A stretch of DNA of 64,000 nt, from assembly GCA_963169105.1 (NCBI GenBank), contig OY720640.1, positions 115,616,085 to 115,680,084 on the forward strand, read 5' to 3'. Below the pieces are notes generated by a model. The model had not been told where the DNA came from. It ran no database searches and worked only from the letters and a program-made list of their open reading frames with translations. Every line of letters begins with the position of its first letter. Position 1 is the first letter of the stretch. The stretch comes from Ceriagrion tenellum (taxonomy: Eukaryota; Arthropoda; Insecta; Odonata; Coenagrionidae). Shown here one piece after another: positions 1 to 9,860 of this stretch. A program made the position numbers and the translations under genes.

Positions 1-590
1 GCACATCAGCATTGGTGTTCAGGTTAAACAGGGCTTTATTTTGATGCACAAAAATTACCGTCTAGAAAATATACAGACATGGAAGAGTCAGAATTTTTAA
101 ATTTTTGAAATGAGGTCGACAACTGCTTGTCTTTGGAATCTTAACCATGATTCTTATTGCCCATTTTTGAAGTCTAAATAGCCGAAGAAGATTATGTGAG
201 TGCCCCCAGACAGTAATTCCGTATTTGAGCCGGCTATGAATAAATGCATAGTAAACCGTGCGGGCAGTAGCGGTATCAACTATGGTCACAATTTTTCTAA
301 GGAGGTAGCAACCAGAGGCAACTTTAGTACAAATTTTATCTATCTGAGTTTCCCAGGATAGTGACTCATGAACATGTATCCCTAGGAATTTTGTCTCTGA
401 GGAGGGCTTAAGAGAGGATCCATTTAGCTTCAGCAGTGGGGAGGAGGTTATCTTTTTTTGGTGGGGGTGGAAGTGAATGAATGTTGTTTTGTCACTGTTG
501 ATAAAAACTAAGTTGTCATTGCACCAATTGCTCATGCAGTCTATAACCACTAGGAGGTATATGTGGTGTACTGACACACTGGGTCACAAT
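1..590 (-). pseudogene. Non-LTR retrotransposon (jockey-like LINE) RT C-terminal fragment, cut by window edge
   Basis: Reading the minus strand gives the C-terminal part of a LINE reverse transcriptase. The block after the catalytic YADD (CMSNWCNDN) is followed by the conserved KFLGI stretch, an HSRLKYGITVWG block and the LPCLYIF region. A stop follows LPCLYIF, but LINE-like residues (HQNKALFNLN) continue to base 1, so the copy is decayed and runs off the window. The RT catalytic core and endonuclease are absent, as expected for a 5'-truncated copy. The related LINE at 41587-43795 has the same block order, so both belong to the same broad jockey-like group. Confidence 0.75.
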
Positions 591-1371
591 AAATTTTCTT
601 TTAGATAATTAAATTGAACATTCTAGTTCTCCCTCCATATCTGTGCATTGTATTTCTTCATTTGCAGTGTTCTGTTTGATAAATGGCAGATACTATGAAA
701 GACCCACCATCAAAAAAAACCCAATCACCAAGGTCTTGTCTTCTCCAAACTTTCCTTTGCTTAACTATCCCATTTCCTCTATTTGGCCTCTCTTAATATG
801 TTACCTGCTCCGCTACAATTATTCAAGTACTTGATTCCTGAAAAGATTTTTATAAATATATAAGTTCATTTTGAAGTATGCTTACGTGATATGTAATGCC
901 TATAAAATTTTTCTTTAAGTTTCAACAAAAATTGATTATTGACACAGAACTGACAGCCACCCCATGAAGTAGACTTCACTTATGCAAACCAGCAATGCAC
1001 GGTCATTCCTCATTGCACACAGATCACACAGACATCCGAAAGAGGCTCCAAAATACGTAGTGTTTTCAACAACACAGATATTCTGCTACCTTACCACAAT
1101 AGTTCTTCAAATTGCACCATAATCCATAAAAAGTTGTTGAACTTACCATTTAAAAAAGAATGGATGCACCCAGAAAAAAAATTCATGGCGGAAGCTGTAA
1201 GCATCATCATTTGATATCTCTGAGACCTAGGCATTCTTTGAGTAAACAATGCCCCTGAGTGAAATGAAGCTAGACCCATTGAAAGTTAAAGAGTTGAGAG
1301 CAACACGCTGTCATCTCCCACCGGCCAGAATGATCCAGAGGTATGACACAGTGTTGCAGTTAGCTGTGAAT
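591..1371. other. No gene recognised
   Basis: AT-rich sequence with only short unsupported reading frames. I see no repeat family, RNA gene or conserved motif here. Confidence 0.5.
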
Positions 1372-1640
1372 GTGCTTGACTCTTTATCTCTTTCCCTCAA
1401 TGATGGCATTCCAAATTTATATTTTTTTCCTCCTCCCAGCTCATGTGACATTCTTCCCTTTCATCTCTGCACCATTAAGTTACCTCTCCCCAGTGTCCTC
1501 CGTTCTCTTCACTGCCTCCTACAATTTTCCTTTACCAGCCTCCTTCCCCCTCCTACTGCATCCAACACGTCCTCATTCATTTTCCTCTCCTCCCTACTTG
1601 CTCTTGTCATCATTCTCCATGCCCTCATCTGAATGAAATC
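1372..1640 (+). repeat. Pyrimidine-rich (CT) tract
   Basis: About 270 bases are strongly biased to C and T on the plus strand, with runs such as TCTTTCCCTC and TTTTTTTCCTCC. The open frames across it (127 and 88 residues of Leu, Ser, Pro and Phe) follow from composition and are not taken as genes. Such tracts are common in arthropod intergenic DNA. Confidence 0.55.
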
Positions 1641-1844
1641 CTCAATCCTAGCCAATTCCTCCTATAGCAGCAGCCAAGCTTCTGATTTTAATAGGTGTAT
1701 GATGAATATTTTTAAGGTTTTAAATCGTATTTCCATTTTGTCTATGAGCAGTTGTATTTTTCATAGAGCTCTTATTTCTTAGGGCACATTTTCCATGAAT
1801 GGTATGCTGATGTTAATGACAAATATTCTGAGCTCTCTTATTGA

Positions 1845-1960
1845 GGGTGTCCACTGACTGGGAAAGTCAGGAATTATTCGTGAATTTTCAGCACCAGGAA
1901 ATGCTCGTGGATTATTTGTGAATTTCTGATTTGAGTCAGGAATTTGAAAAATTATCATTT
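1845..1960 (+). mobile_element. Possible one-ended MITE remnant
   Basis: The stretch starts GGGTGTCCACTGACTGGGAA and continues with repeated CAGGAAT / GTGAATTT words, which resembles the ends of non-autonomous arthropod DNA transposons. No opposite terminal repeat or target duplication was found, so this is a weak call. Confidence 0.25.
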
Positions 1961-2059
1961 CAAGACAAAGAAATCCTAATTCTATAAACAAAATCAACAA
2001 CGATGACTTTAACATATATATTATATTATAACTGTACATGATGTAATGGATTTACCGTT

Positions 2060-2782
2060 GGTATGAATAAATCTACATCATTCTACATCTACATAATACC
2101 CCTTGAGCCGCTGTATGGGCATGTGGCAGGGGGTGTTAGGTCACCATCCATGTAAAAGTGTGTTTTTTTTTGAGATGAAATGGTGACATGAATAATAGTA
2201 GTGTATTTAGTGAACTTAATTTTTATTGTGATCGCTTATTGTTGCGGAAAGAACGAGTTTTTGCACTTATCTGTTTGGCAGTGGATCTCTCGTACTTTAT
2301 TGCGTCAGTGAGACCTGGAGACGTAGTGAGAAGTCATGATAATATTCTCTATGTCGCTCTGAAAAATATCAGTTCTGAATTTATCAAGCAAGCTAAGCCT
2401 AGCATGTAGCCTCTGAGTCTCTAGGGGCTCCCACCTTAATCCCTCCAAAAGTTGAGACACTATATGTATGCCCGTAGCAGTTATTAACGAAGCGCGCTGC
2501 TTTCCTTTGTATTTTATTAATTCTTTTGGTTAAATATATTTGACCAGGGTCCCAAATGCTCGCAGTGTATTCAAGGTGTGGCCTAACCAGAGTTAAGTAG
2601 TATCTCTCCATGACTCTTTCATCCGAGGACCTTCCTATTATATGTTTAACAAAACCTAGTTTCCTTAATGCTGCATATGTTTTGTATGCTTTAATATGCT
2701 TTGTATGTGTAATCCCCACAATATATCAGATGTTAATGTAATTCCAAGATATTTTACTGTACCTGAAGATTTTATGTTTCCT
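2060..2782 (-). pseudogene. CR1-like LINE, 5'-truncated, RT C-terminus to 3' end
   Basis: On the minus strand the sequence runs from the KYLGITLTSD motif (near 2740) through RYYLTLVRPHLEYTASIWDP and KINKIQRKAARFV. After a frame break come RNKVREIHCQTDKCKNSFFP and a 3' end that reads CCCCCTGCCACATGC and finishes in a TGTAGA-type microsatellite (2060-2140). The same blocks occur in the LINE of the palindrome arms (LVRPHLEYAASIWDP, REIDCRTDRFKMSFFP), so it is the same family. It is 5'-truncated and carries frame breaks. A G-rich segment (2783-2830, GGGGCGATCCCAGG) abuts its truncated end. Confidence 0.8.
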
Positions 2783-2830
2783 CCACCCCAGGGGCGATCC
2801 CAGGGGGGGATATGGGGATGCACCTCATCC
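2783..2830. mobile_element. Possible DNA-transposon end (G-rich terminus)
   Basis: The words CCCAGGGGCGATCCCAGGGG resemble terminal sequences of non-autonomous arthropod DNA transposons. The partner terminus was not found. The position exactly at the truncated end of the LINE suggests a junction. Confidence 0.25.
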
Positions 2831-2879
2831 CCCTGAAAACTTAAGGTTTTACAAAACAATTTTAAAAACTAGATGCAGT

Positions 2880-3640
2880 TATCAAATACAACATTGAATG
2901 CTCCCACACCCACAGTATAGGTATGGCATTTATGTGATGACTTTCACAGGAAGTGGACTGTGGTGCATTTGCTGATATTTAATTTTAACTCCTACTCCTA
3001 GCACCACGGATGAACGTTAAATAATAATAAAAATAAATCAAAGACAAAAACATAGTGGACAAAGTAAAGTAGAAAAACTTCTTAAGTAAGCTAACTTCTG
3101 GTTTAGTCTTCTAAAAACCAATGTAAAACTTGCTACCAATAAAACTACATATTTGATTACTTTAACACTTATTTCTTATTTAATTACTTTATTCTTGGAT
3201 TGGGGTTCTTTATTTTTACTTGTCGGTTTAGCTAGAAAAATCTATATTCCACATAAAACTTGAAAAACATCACTTTGGCTCATATAAAAACCACGGTAAT
3301 ATAACGTGGAATTTTGTATAAATTTAGCCTTAAACCTGGAATTATGCTTGTATATAATATTTTGACTTTAGTGGACAGCCTGTCATTTCACTGCACAACA
3401 TTTAGCTCTCTTACTACAGGTTTATTTCTGCGTTAAGTGAGATTTTGAAGACATTCTAAAAAACCTCATAAGTTAAGAGTTAAATCTAAAAATCTCATAA
3501 GTAAGTTAAGAGTTAAATAATAATTAGTTAAGTAATTAAGTTTCTTGGTTTTATTTTGTAACTAACTCATGGAAAGAGCAAATATTAGAGGAGGAATAAT
3601 GAGGGGTATTCATTACTGTTCCTCTGACATGACTCAAGTG
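2880..3640. other. No gene recognised
   Basis: AT-rich sequence with a local duplication of the phrase CTCATAAGTTAAGAGTTAAAT around 3466-3515 and runs of TTAAGTAA. Nothing else supports an annotation. Confidence 0.5.
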
Positions 3641-3649
3641 TGTTTTAAT

Positions 3650-4086
3650 TAAGGATGAGTCGAATCCAAATGTCGATTCTCGATTCCACCGATTCTCAGG
3701 ATTAGAATCGGTATCGAGAATCGATCACCAAAAGTCGATTCCGATTCCATCAATTACAGATAGATAAATATTCAAATCAAATTTCATTTATCACATCATA
3801 TTTGTCTCATTAATTTTGGGTGTAGGGTATCAATTTGTACTTTTTATCCACCTCAATAAGCTGAGGGTATATTTGCTATTTGTTAATAATTATACTTTTT
3901 CAGCAACTTAATTGTCTTTGTTATTTTATTTCAGCCAATACTTGAATTTAAGTAATAGTTGTACGCAACTAGTACATCAATATCCCACCTGTTATTAGGA
4001 ATAAGAATGGATGGAATCGAAATCGAGAATAGGGAATCGATGCGAAAGAATCAGAATCGACAAAAAGTGGAGTCGACTCATCCCTA
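3650..4086. mobile_element. Non-autonomous hAT-type MITE (437 bp) with 8-bp TSD
   Basis: The element begins TAAGGATGAGTCGA and ends TCGACTCATCCCTA, an inverted terminal repeat of 14 bases with one mismatch. It is flanked on both sides by GTTTTAAT (3642-3649 and 4087-4094), a perfect 8-bp target-site duplication. An 8-bp duplication with TAGGG-type termini is typical of the hAT superfamily. Just inside each end there are several copies of TCGATTC / GATTCC words in opposite orientation, as in subterminal transposase-binding repeats. The interior is AT-rich and has no coding capacity, so mobility would have needed a transposase from elsewhere. Confidence 0.85.
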
Positions 4087-4094
4087 GTTTTAAT

Positions 4095-5145
4095 GGATAT
4101 TTGGTTCAATTAATTTATGTATTGGCATCACATTTTAGAAGGCAGGGTTGAATGAGTGGGTGGAGGACACAAAAAAGAACAGTTTGAACAGTTTATGTAT
4201 ATACATGGGTAGTATTTTGGAGGAAAAAGGGTTTCATGGTAGGGAAATCAGATGGTGCAATTGATTGGTTAAAGAAGCATTTACAAAATGATGGGAATTG
4301 ATTCAGGGGGTCTGGGAAGAGGCATAAAGAAAACACAAGTGAGAACTAATATGCAGCATTGCACTGTACGAGTGGGAAACTTGGTCATTATGAACGAAGG
4401 ATGTACAGTAAACCCTCATGTAGTGCGGTCTCACAAGACACAATTTCAATAAGACATTGTTATCCAACTAATTTTACGAGACGTGATCATTCTTCTCTGT
4501 AAGATGCAGTCTTAGATGCCTTAATGAGAACAAACTTAAGGGCCATGCACAATTATCATTTGCCTACTGGCGTTGAGGATTTATAAAAATATTTAAGTAG
4601 CAAACCTAATGCATAAAAACCAAGTTGTCAACAAATAAGATGATAATCCATGACAGCTATCACGGTCATTTTATTACGATCAACTAGCATTACCTTTTCC
4701 TCTTAGTATTGGCAACTTTTATAATGCATGTGATCGAAGTTACATTGTGTGCTCTGCAAGCCTTTTGGAGGAAAGACTGGTGTGTGACAGTATTGCTGTT
4801 ATATTTCTCTCATTATCCATAATCACTGCATTTTTTCTAGGGTTTGTGAACTGCTGGTTTCTTTCAGTTTCTTAGAATATAAGTGAAAAGCCTGGCTCGA
4901 ATCAGCTACAATTAAAGGAATTCATTTTCACATTCTAAATGTGTATATTTTTTTATTAATAATTCAATAAAGCTATGTATCTTATGAGTAACGAGCATTG
5001 CCACTTTCCCTACACATTCTGTTACTGCCCTATCAGCCTGGATTTCATGGCCTGTCAGAAGCAACAGATGATTATTCCTTACTCTGTAGTCTGGTCAAAA
5101 GCTGCACATATAATGTCCTGCTGAAGTTTATTTTTTTAAGTTTCA
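4095..5145. other. No gene recognised
   Basis: AT-rich sequence without conserved reading frames, RNA genes or recognisable repeats. Confidence 0.5.
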
Positions 5146-5199
5146 TTGAAGCAATTGACTCTAAGACACCTTAGAAATGTGATTTATAGTACCTACCCA

Positions 5200-5475
5200 G
5201 TAAACACAAAATGCTGCAGATGCGCATCTGATGCGCTGTGCAGCCTGTGCTGCAAAGGCGCTGCTGCAGCGCGTCTAGCACTCCTAAACTTCCCTTTTTT
5301 TAATGTCGGTTGCGCTGCAAATGGGTGTCAGCAGCGCAGCACAAGCACGTCAGGGGCGCTGCACAAGCATGTCACGATCGTTTCAAACGCGTGTCACATC
5401 GCTGCAAATGCATGCCTGATACACCACTAGTGAACGTCGAAAGCGCTGCAAAAGTATGTCAGAGGCATTAGCAAT
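5200..5475 (+). repeat. GC-rich degenerate ~20-25 bp tandem repeat
   Basis: A GC-rich island in AT-rich surroundings is built from degenerate copies of a unit like GCGCTGCAAATGCATGTCA (GCTGCAAATGGGTGTCAG, GCAGCACAAGCACGTCAG, GCTGCACAAGCATGTCAC, GCTGCAAAAGTATGTCAG). The spacing varies. The 94-residue frame at 5146-5430 is a by-product. It could be a small satellite or a regulatory array, and nothing in the sequence decides between them. Confidence 0.6.
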
Positions 5476-5564
5476 GAATTGAGAACGCACGGTAGCAATA
5501 AATGACTTTATTGATCAGTAATAAAGAACAAATTTTCATTAATGAACATTAAAATATACATATG

Positions 5565-5922
5565 AAGGTCACAAAGCATCTGAATGTCCAGAGAAGGATG
5601 ACCGCAAACAAAAAGAATTCTTTGCGGTGAAGAAAAAGAGTGGATGACAAGTTGGGCATGCTTTGACGGCACATACTGAGCCGTTAGTTCCTGGAAAATG
5701 GTATGTGGACAGCTGCTGTAGTCATCATGTATCACCTGGAAAGAATAAGATGGTTTCTTCATGGGAATCAGGTCTTGAAATATCTGTTATCAAGGCTGGT
5801 GGCAGTGGCAACATCCCCAATAAATTGCCAAACAGCAATGAAATATCATCAATATCTGATGTCTTGTATGTCCCAGATGCAACTGCTAATTGGCTATCAG
5901 TTAGTAATACTGTCCAAAAAGG
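5565..5922 (+). pseudogene. Ty1/copia gag zinc-knuckle end and protease start, fragment
   Basis: The fragment matches the copia element at 41.35-41.58 plus 43.80-43.93 kb. It opens at the second half of the CCHC knuckle (GHKASECPE), continues through KQKEFFAVKK, then the protease region WYVDSCCSHHV and the block SDVLYVPDATANWLSVSNT. The expected DSGASHH-type active site reads DSCCSHH here. Homology stops abruptly at about 5922, where the other copy continues with the rest of the protease. This copy lacks the 2.2 kb LINE that interrupts its relative, so it preserves the unoccupied target site near 5785-5790. Confidence 0.8.
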
Positions 5923-5974
5923 GTAAACTAGACCATTTTTGAGTAAGCTCTATGTTAGAAATTCATGTTTGTTT

Positions 5975-6205
5975 TCAGTAAAATATCCCTCGGGTAAGTT
6001 GATGATTGAAAAAGTTAATTTTGCAGCCGTGGCAAGGTAAAAACATATATTACACAGAAAAAAAATCCCTCGAGTAAGTTAATTATTACAAGCCAATTTG
6101 TTTTACCGACGGCAAAATCAGAACGTACATTTTTAGAAAAAAAATTATCTCTCAAATAATTTGGTGATTACAAGCGTAAATTATGTACTGACGACCGTGT
6201 AGGAA
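5975..6205. repeat. Three degenerate ~78-bp tandem units
   Basis: Units start near 5981, 6057 and 6136 with A-rich runs followed by ATCCCTCGRGTAAGTTRAT or its decayed form, then GATTAYAAGC-like words. Only the last unit is recognisable, in inverted orientation, at about 47130-47200 next to the other THAP pseudogene copy. Confidence 0.5.
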
Positions 6206-7440
6206 AGTGTTCAGTTATATAAAGGTGGCCACAACATTCAAGATTCTCTTGACCAAATTACTTTATGTATATTTCTTTTTTTCTTTAAAATAGTGGATGC
6301 TAGTGGGCAGTGGATGGGCGGGTATGGAATGTTACCCAAGTTGAAATTGTTAATAAAATGTTTGAAGATGACATAGTCGGATTAATCATAGTTGTTAAAT
6401 GCTCAGGAAAGAGGAAAAGTGTTTACGTTGGAATGAAGTGTGTTTTGCAGGATTTCGTAGATACGCCAATGGTCCATCGCAGCGACACGTCGGGAGCAGA
6501 AGAGGATTAAGTTGTAATCGCAGACCGGGAAAAATGCACTTCTCAGGTTTGAATGCTTCCTACTTCTGGTAATATTTAGATATCAGCATAGTAAACAAGG
6601 CAAGGTTGGCTTATAATGCGACGTAAACATCGTGGCGGTGAAACAATTACAAGTGGGCAAGAGGTTTTTTTCACTGGTGTGCAGGAAGCCTCACTATACC
6701 TAAAGCCAAATATTTCTCGTTTGGTGTGGTATTTCCAGGGATGGACATTTCCTTCATCTTCTTCAAGATGACCGGAGATAAACCTCGCTCTTGTGGTGGT
6801 TTTCTCTTATTATTAGGGGTACCTGTAAAATGGTTGGGGCAATTTGGAAATTGTGATGGCTCAGGATCTGCCAGTAGTTGTAGCTACTAATATAATTGCT
6901 GCAAAATTATACGTCAAACGTTGGTAAGCTTAACATGCTGATGAACAAAGTAAATATTACAATTTCCAAGCATTCAATCTATCCAAGCCAATAACATAAA
7001 ATAAAAACTGTGAATAATTTTACATCAGTTATTCATTTCATAATAATTGGACAGAGAAGTAACAAATAGTAAACCAGCAAACTGCTGTGAAACATTATTG
7101 AAACGGTACAAAACTCAGATATCACTTTCCCATTCTAATCGTATAAGAGCATATTCTTCCATATAATGTCTTCGGGCCAAAAATGGTTCTGGAACACCCT
7201 CTGCCCTGGCTTATTGTCCAAGTCCTTCCTGGGAATTGCAGTTGCCCATTTCTTTAGCTTGTCCAAATCCTAGTGGTATTTTAAAAAATTGCACCTTCTC
7301 TGGGTTAATTTCGTAACCAAAAGTGCATCTTGGTGCAATGCAACGATAACCAGGCATCCTTCTACTATCCACTAACCCTTGAACTAAAACTTACCCTTAG
7401 AAACTGCTAATATTCACAATAATAATCTAAACACCGATTG
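6206..7440 (-). pseudogene. THAP-domain gene remnant, copy 1
   Basis: The minus-strand ATG at 7357-7355 opens a THAP zinc finger: MPGYRCIAPRCTFGY with the first two Cys, then KVQFFKIP. A frame break follows, and the domain resumes with LKKWATAIP (invariant Trp) and QNHFWPEDI, matching the C..HF.P.D end of the family. The third Cys ligand is Phe, and a stop follows LLYD. Further downstream an ATTTTGCAG acceptor precedes PEPSQFPNCPNHFTGTPNNK (near 6865-6810). A second copy lies inverted at 45860-47190. THAP proteins are DNA-binding factors or P-element-like transposases; no transposase core is visible. Copia fragments flank both copies. Confidence 0.65.
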
Positions 7441-7479
7441 CTCACGCATCTTCAGCATGCAAAATCCAAGGTTTCTAGG

Positions 7480-7740
7480 GCGAGCTATGGTGCTGCCATC
7501 AACGTGGAGAGTTTCCTCGCGGCGACAATAACAGCGACACATCCGAGCGGGGAGTGTCCAGTCCTGTATATTCTAAGTCCGTGATATAACCTGAGATGAA
7601 TGAATGTATGTACCTAATTACCCCAATACAGAACTTATTTTATATGTATTACTGTCTCGCTCTTCTCTTAGCAAGGTTCCACTCTGTGCTATGTGCTAAC
7701 TAAGCAATGATAACTTAGGGCAGCCAAAAAAATCCATAGT
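7480..7740 (-). other. 5'-flank of THAP remnant, shared with 39777-39945
   Basis: Read on the minus strand, 7740-7600 matches 39777-39945 on the plus strand: TAACTATGGATTTTT, AAGTTATCATTGC, TAAGAGAAGAGCGAGACAG and TATTGGGGTAATT. From about 7570 the two diverge, and this copy continues into what looks like a CpG-rich 5' UTR of the THAP gene. The block joins directly to the 0.9 kb unit X in both places, so X and this flank were contiguous before rearrangement. Confidence 0.5.
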
Positions 7741-7866
7741 TAGTCTCCTTGTTTTTAAAATCTGTTTCTTAAAAAAATTGAGTTTAATCATGCACTGTCA
7801 CAAGAAGAGTTTGACCATCTGGCCACCAAATTTTTTAGTTTCGGGCTCCTACTGATAGTAAAACAC
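7741..7866 (-). repeat. Truncated copy of the 0.9 kb unit X
   Basis: On the minus strand these 126 bases match the last part of unit X (for example 39650-39776), including CTGATAGT-type words near one end and AACAAGGAGACT at the other. It joins a copia protease fragment at about 7866. Confidence 0.6.
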
Positions 7867-8085
7867 TTAACACTTTCTTAATACTGTGATAGGGCAGACT
7901 TGTGACTTCTCATGCTCTTTCACTTCCTTAGTTTCAACCTCCTGCTGATAAATTCCACCAATGTGTTTGGCCACAGTTATCAAATCCCCATTAATGTTGC
8001 ATCCATCCTTACAAAAGATTAGGCATCCTTCATTTTCACTAAAAAAACATTCAAAACCCTTAGCAGTCAGTATTACTAACAACAC
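7867..8085 (-). pseudogene. Copia protease / GAG-pre-integrase fragment, out of order
   Basis: This minus-strand frame reads ECFFSENEGCLIFCKDGCNINGD and continues to VKEHEKSQVCPIT. It matches residues just after the protease block of the copia at 43930-44100. It lies downstream of the RNase H fragment on the same strand, whereas in a normal copia it precedes the integrase, so the copy is permuted. The junction with RNase H carries the words GTTAGTAATACT, which also occur in the protease at this point, suggesting a microhomology join. Confidence 0.7.
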
Positions 8086-9250
8086 ATCACTAACACAAAG
8101 ACTGTATATGATTTTCGATCTACCAGGTCATTAGCATGAGATGCTTCTACATAACCATACATATTAATTGATTGATAAGATTGATTTATTACCTCTTTTA
8201 AAGAACAAACAATTTTGAACAACCCTTTGAAATAGGGTAACACTCTCTTTGCCCCTTTTACGTGTTTTTCGCAATAGCATGCATTATATTGTGATAATAC
8301 ATTAACAGCATGTGCAATATCCGGTCTAGTAAAAATAGCAATATACATCAAACTTCCAATCAAACATTGATAAGGGAAATTTTACTTTTGAGTATCTCCT
8401 TTTCAACACAATCATTTCCAAAAAAAATTTCACCAACAAATATTGCAACAACAAGAATACAGTTCCCTCTTACCATATTATAAACACATGGTTCAGAGTC
8501 ACATTGCTCCTCATTCCTCATTCCATACTTCAGACGATTGTTGTAAACCATACAATGCCATTTTTAACCTCTCCTGCAATTTTCATACCCTCTGATTGCA
8601 TCATATACACTCCTTCTTTCAGTACTCCATTTAAGAGCACTGTTATTAATGGTCCATCCCAATGGTCTATCTTCCAGCGAAAGTGAGCTGATAGAGCAAA
8701 GCGCATCAACATTGAGTACCTTAACACTGGGGAAAAAGTATCAAAGTAATCTACACCATATTTTTGGATAAAACCTTTGGCCACCAATCTTACATTATAC
8801 CTGATCACATTATCTTCACCGTCACTTTTTATCTTAAACACCCACATATTTTGCACAGGCCTCTTACATAATGGTAAATCTACAAGTTCCCAAGTATCAT
8901 TTGCCCTCAAGAAAGTCTTCATGCATAGCTTGCACCCACTTATCTCCTTCCTTAAAAGATAAAGCCTGAGACTAAGACTTTGGCTCCACACTTGTACATA
9001 CCAAACTGTAGATGACGTGATCAGGGAATTCTTTCAGTCTCCTTTCTCGCAATGGGTACCTACGACCAAGATTATGTGGTGCTGCCTTATCCACTAGGTT
9101 CTGCCCATCAGTCGCTTCACCATCCCTAAGTTCAGAGACTGACTCTGAGACAACACAGTCGCTCATCACAACATTATTAGTGTTCACTTCTGGTTCATCT
9201 TTCTCACCTCCTGGAAAGACACACCAAAGAACGATATCCTTTTGTCTCAT
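8086..9250 (-). pseudogene. Copia reverse transcriptase and RNase H, decayed
   Basis: On the minus strand, in order: a linker with GRRYPLRERRLKEFPDHVIY (9250-8972), the RVT_2 reverse transcriptase with ANDTWELVDLP, WVFKIKSD and VDYFDTFSPVLRYS (8991-8530), then CDSEPCVY, and RNase H with MIGSLMYIAIFTRPDIAHAVNVLSQ and NDLVDRKSYT (8363-8092). Adjoining frames show frameshifts at about 8550 and 8360. The catalytic region expected as YVDD reads VAIFVGEIFF, so it is dead. The family order INT-RT-RH is retained within this piece. Confidence 0.85.
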
Positions 9251-9781
9251 TACAATACCCTACAAATATCATCTTTTCAAACTTGAATCTAATTTATTCC
9301 TCTTCTCTTTTGGGGCATACACTTGTGCAAAACAACCAAATACCTTTAAATGAGAAAGGTTAACTTACCTTCCAGTCCAAAGCTCTTCTGGTACACTTCG
9401 TGAAATTGCATTGCTAGGACATCTGTTCCCAATATAAATTGCAGTATTCACTGCTTCAGCCCAATAGGAATTATCTAAATGAGCTTCATGAAGAAGGGTA
9501 CAAGCCACTTCAATGACAGTCCGATTACCTCTCTCGATTCTCCCATTTTGTTCTGGATAATATGGCACAGTTTTTTCATGGTTAATGCCCTTTTCCATCA
9601 AGAAATCAGCAAATGGTTTGTTGCAGAATTCAGTCCCATTGTCAGTGTTGGGAATTTTTATAGTTTCACCAGTCTGATTCTCAACTAACAATATGAATTC
9701 TTTGAATGACTCCAACACATCAGCCTTACTCTTTAGGAAATAGCCAAATAATTGTCTGGAATAATCATCCATCATTAGCAA
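9235..9781 (-). pseudogene. Copia integrase core fragment (left-arm copy)
   Basis: The minus-strand frame opens LMMDDYSRQLFGYFLKSKAD, the first catalytic Asp region of the rve domain, then TDNGTEFCNKPF with the second Asp, then YYPEQNGRIERGNRT around the catalytic Glu. It ends with a frame change after EELWTGR, then continues as FGCFAQVY-type sequence to 9235. It is part of the same scrambled copia as the adjacent RT. Its mirror is 38318-38864, and a better-placed relative is at 44398-44939. Confidence 0.85.
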
Positions 9782-9860
9782 TAAATACCTTGCCCATCCA
9801 AAAGATTTTTCTTCTATTGGCCCTCAGAGATCAGCATGCACAAGTTATGCTAAAAAAATG

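Noticed and set aside
1249..1636. 127- and 88-residue frames
   Set aside because: Low-complexity translation of a pyrimidine tract.
5146..5430. 94-residue Cys/Ala-rich frame as a small secreted protein
   Set aside because: It follows the GCTGCA repeat words and has no signal peptide.
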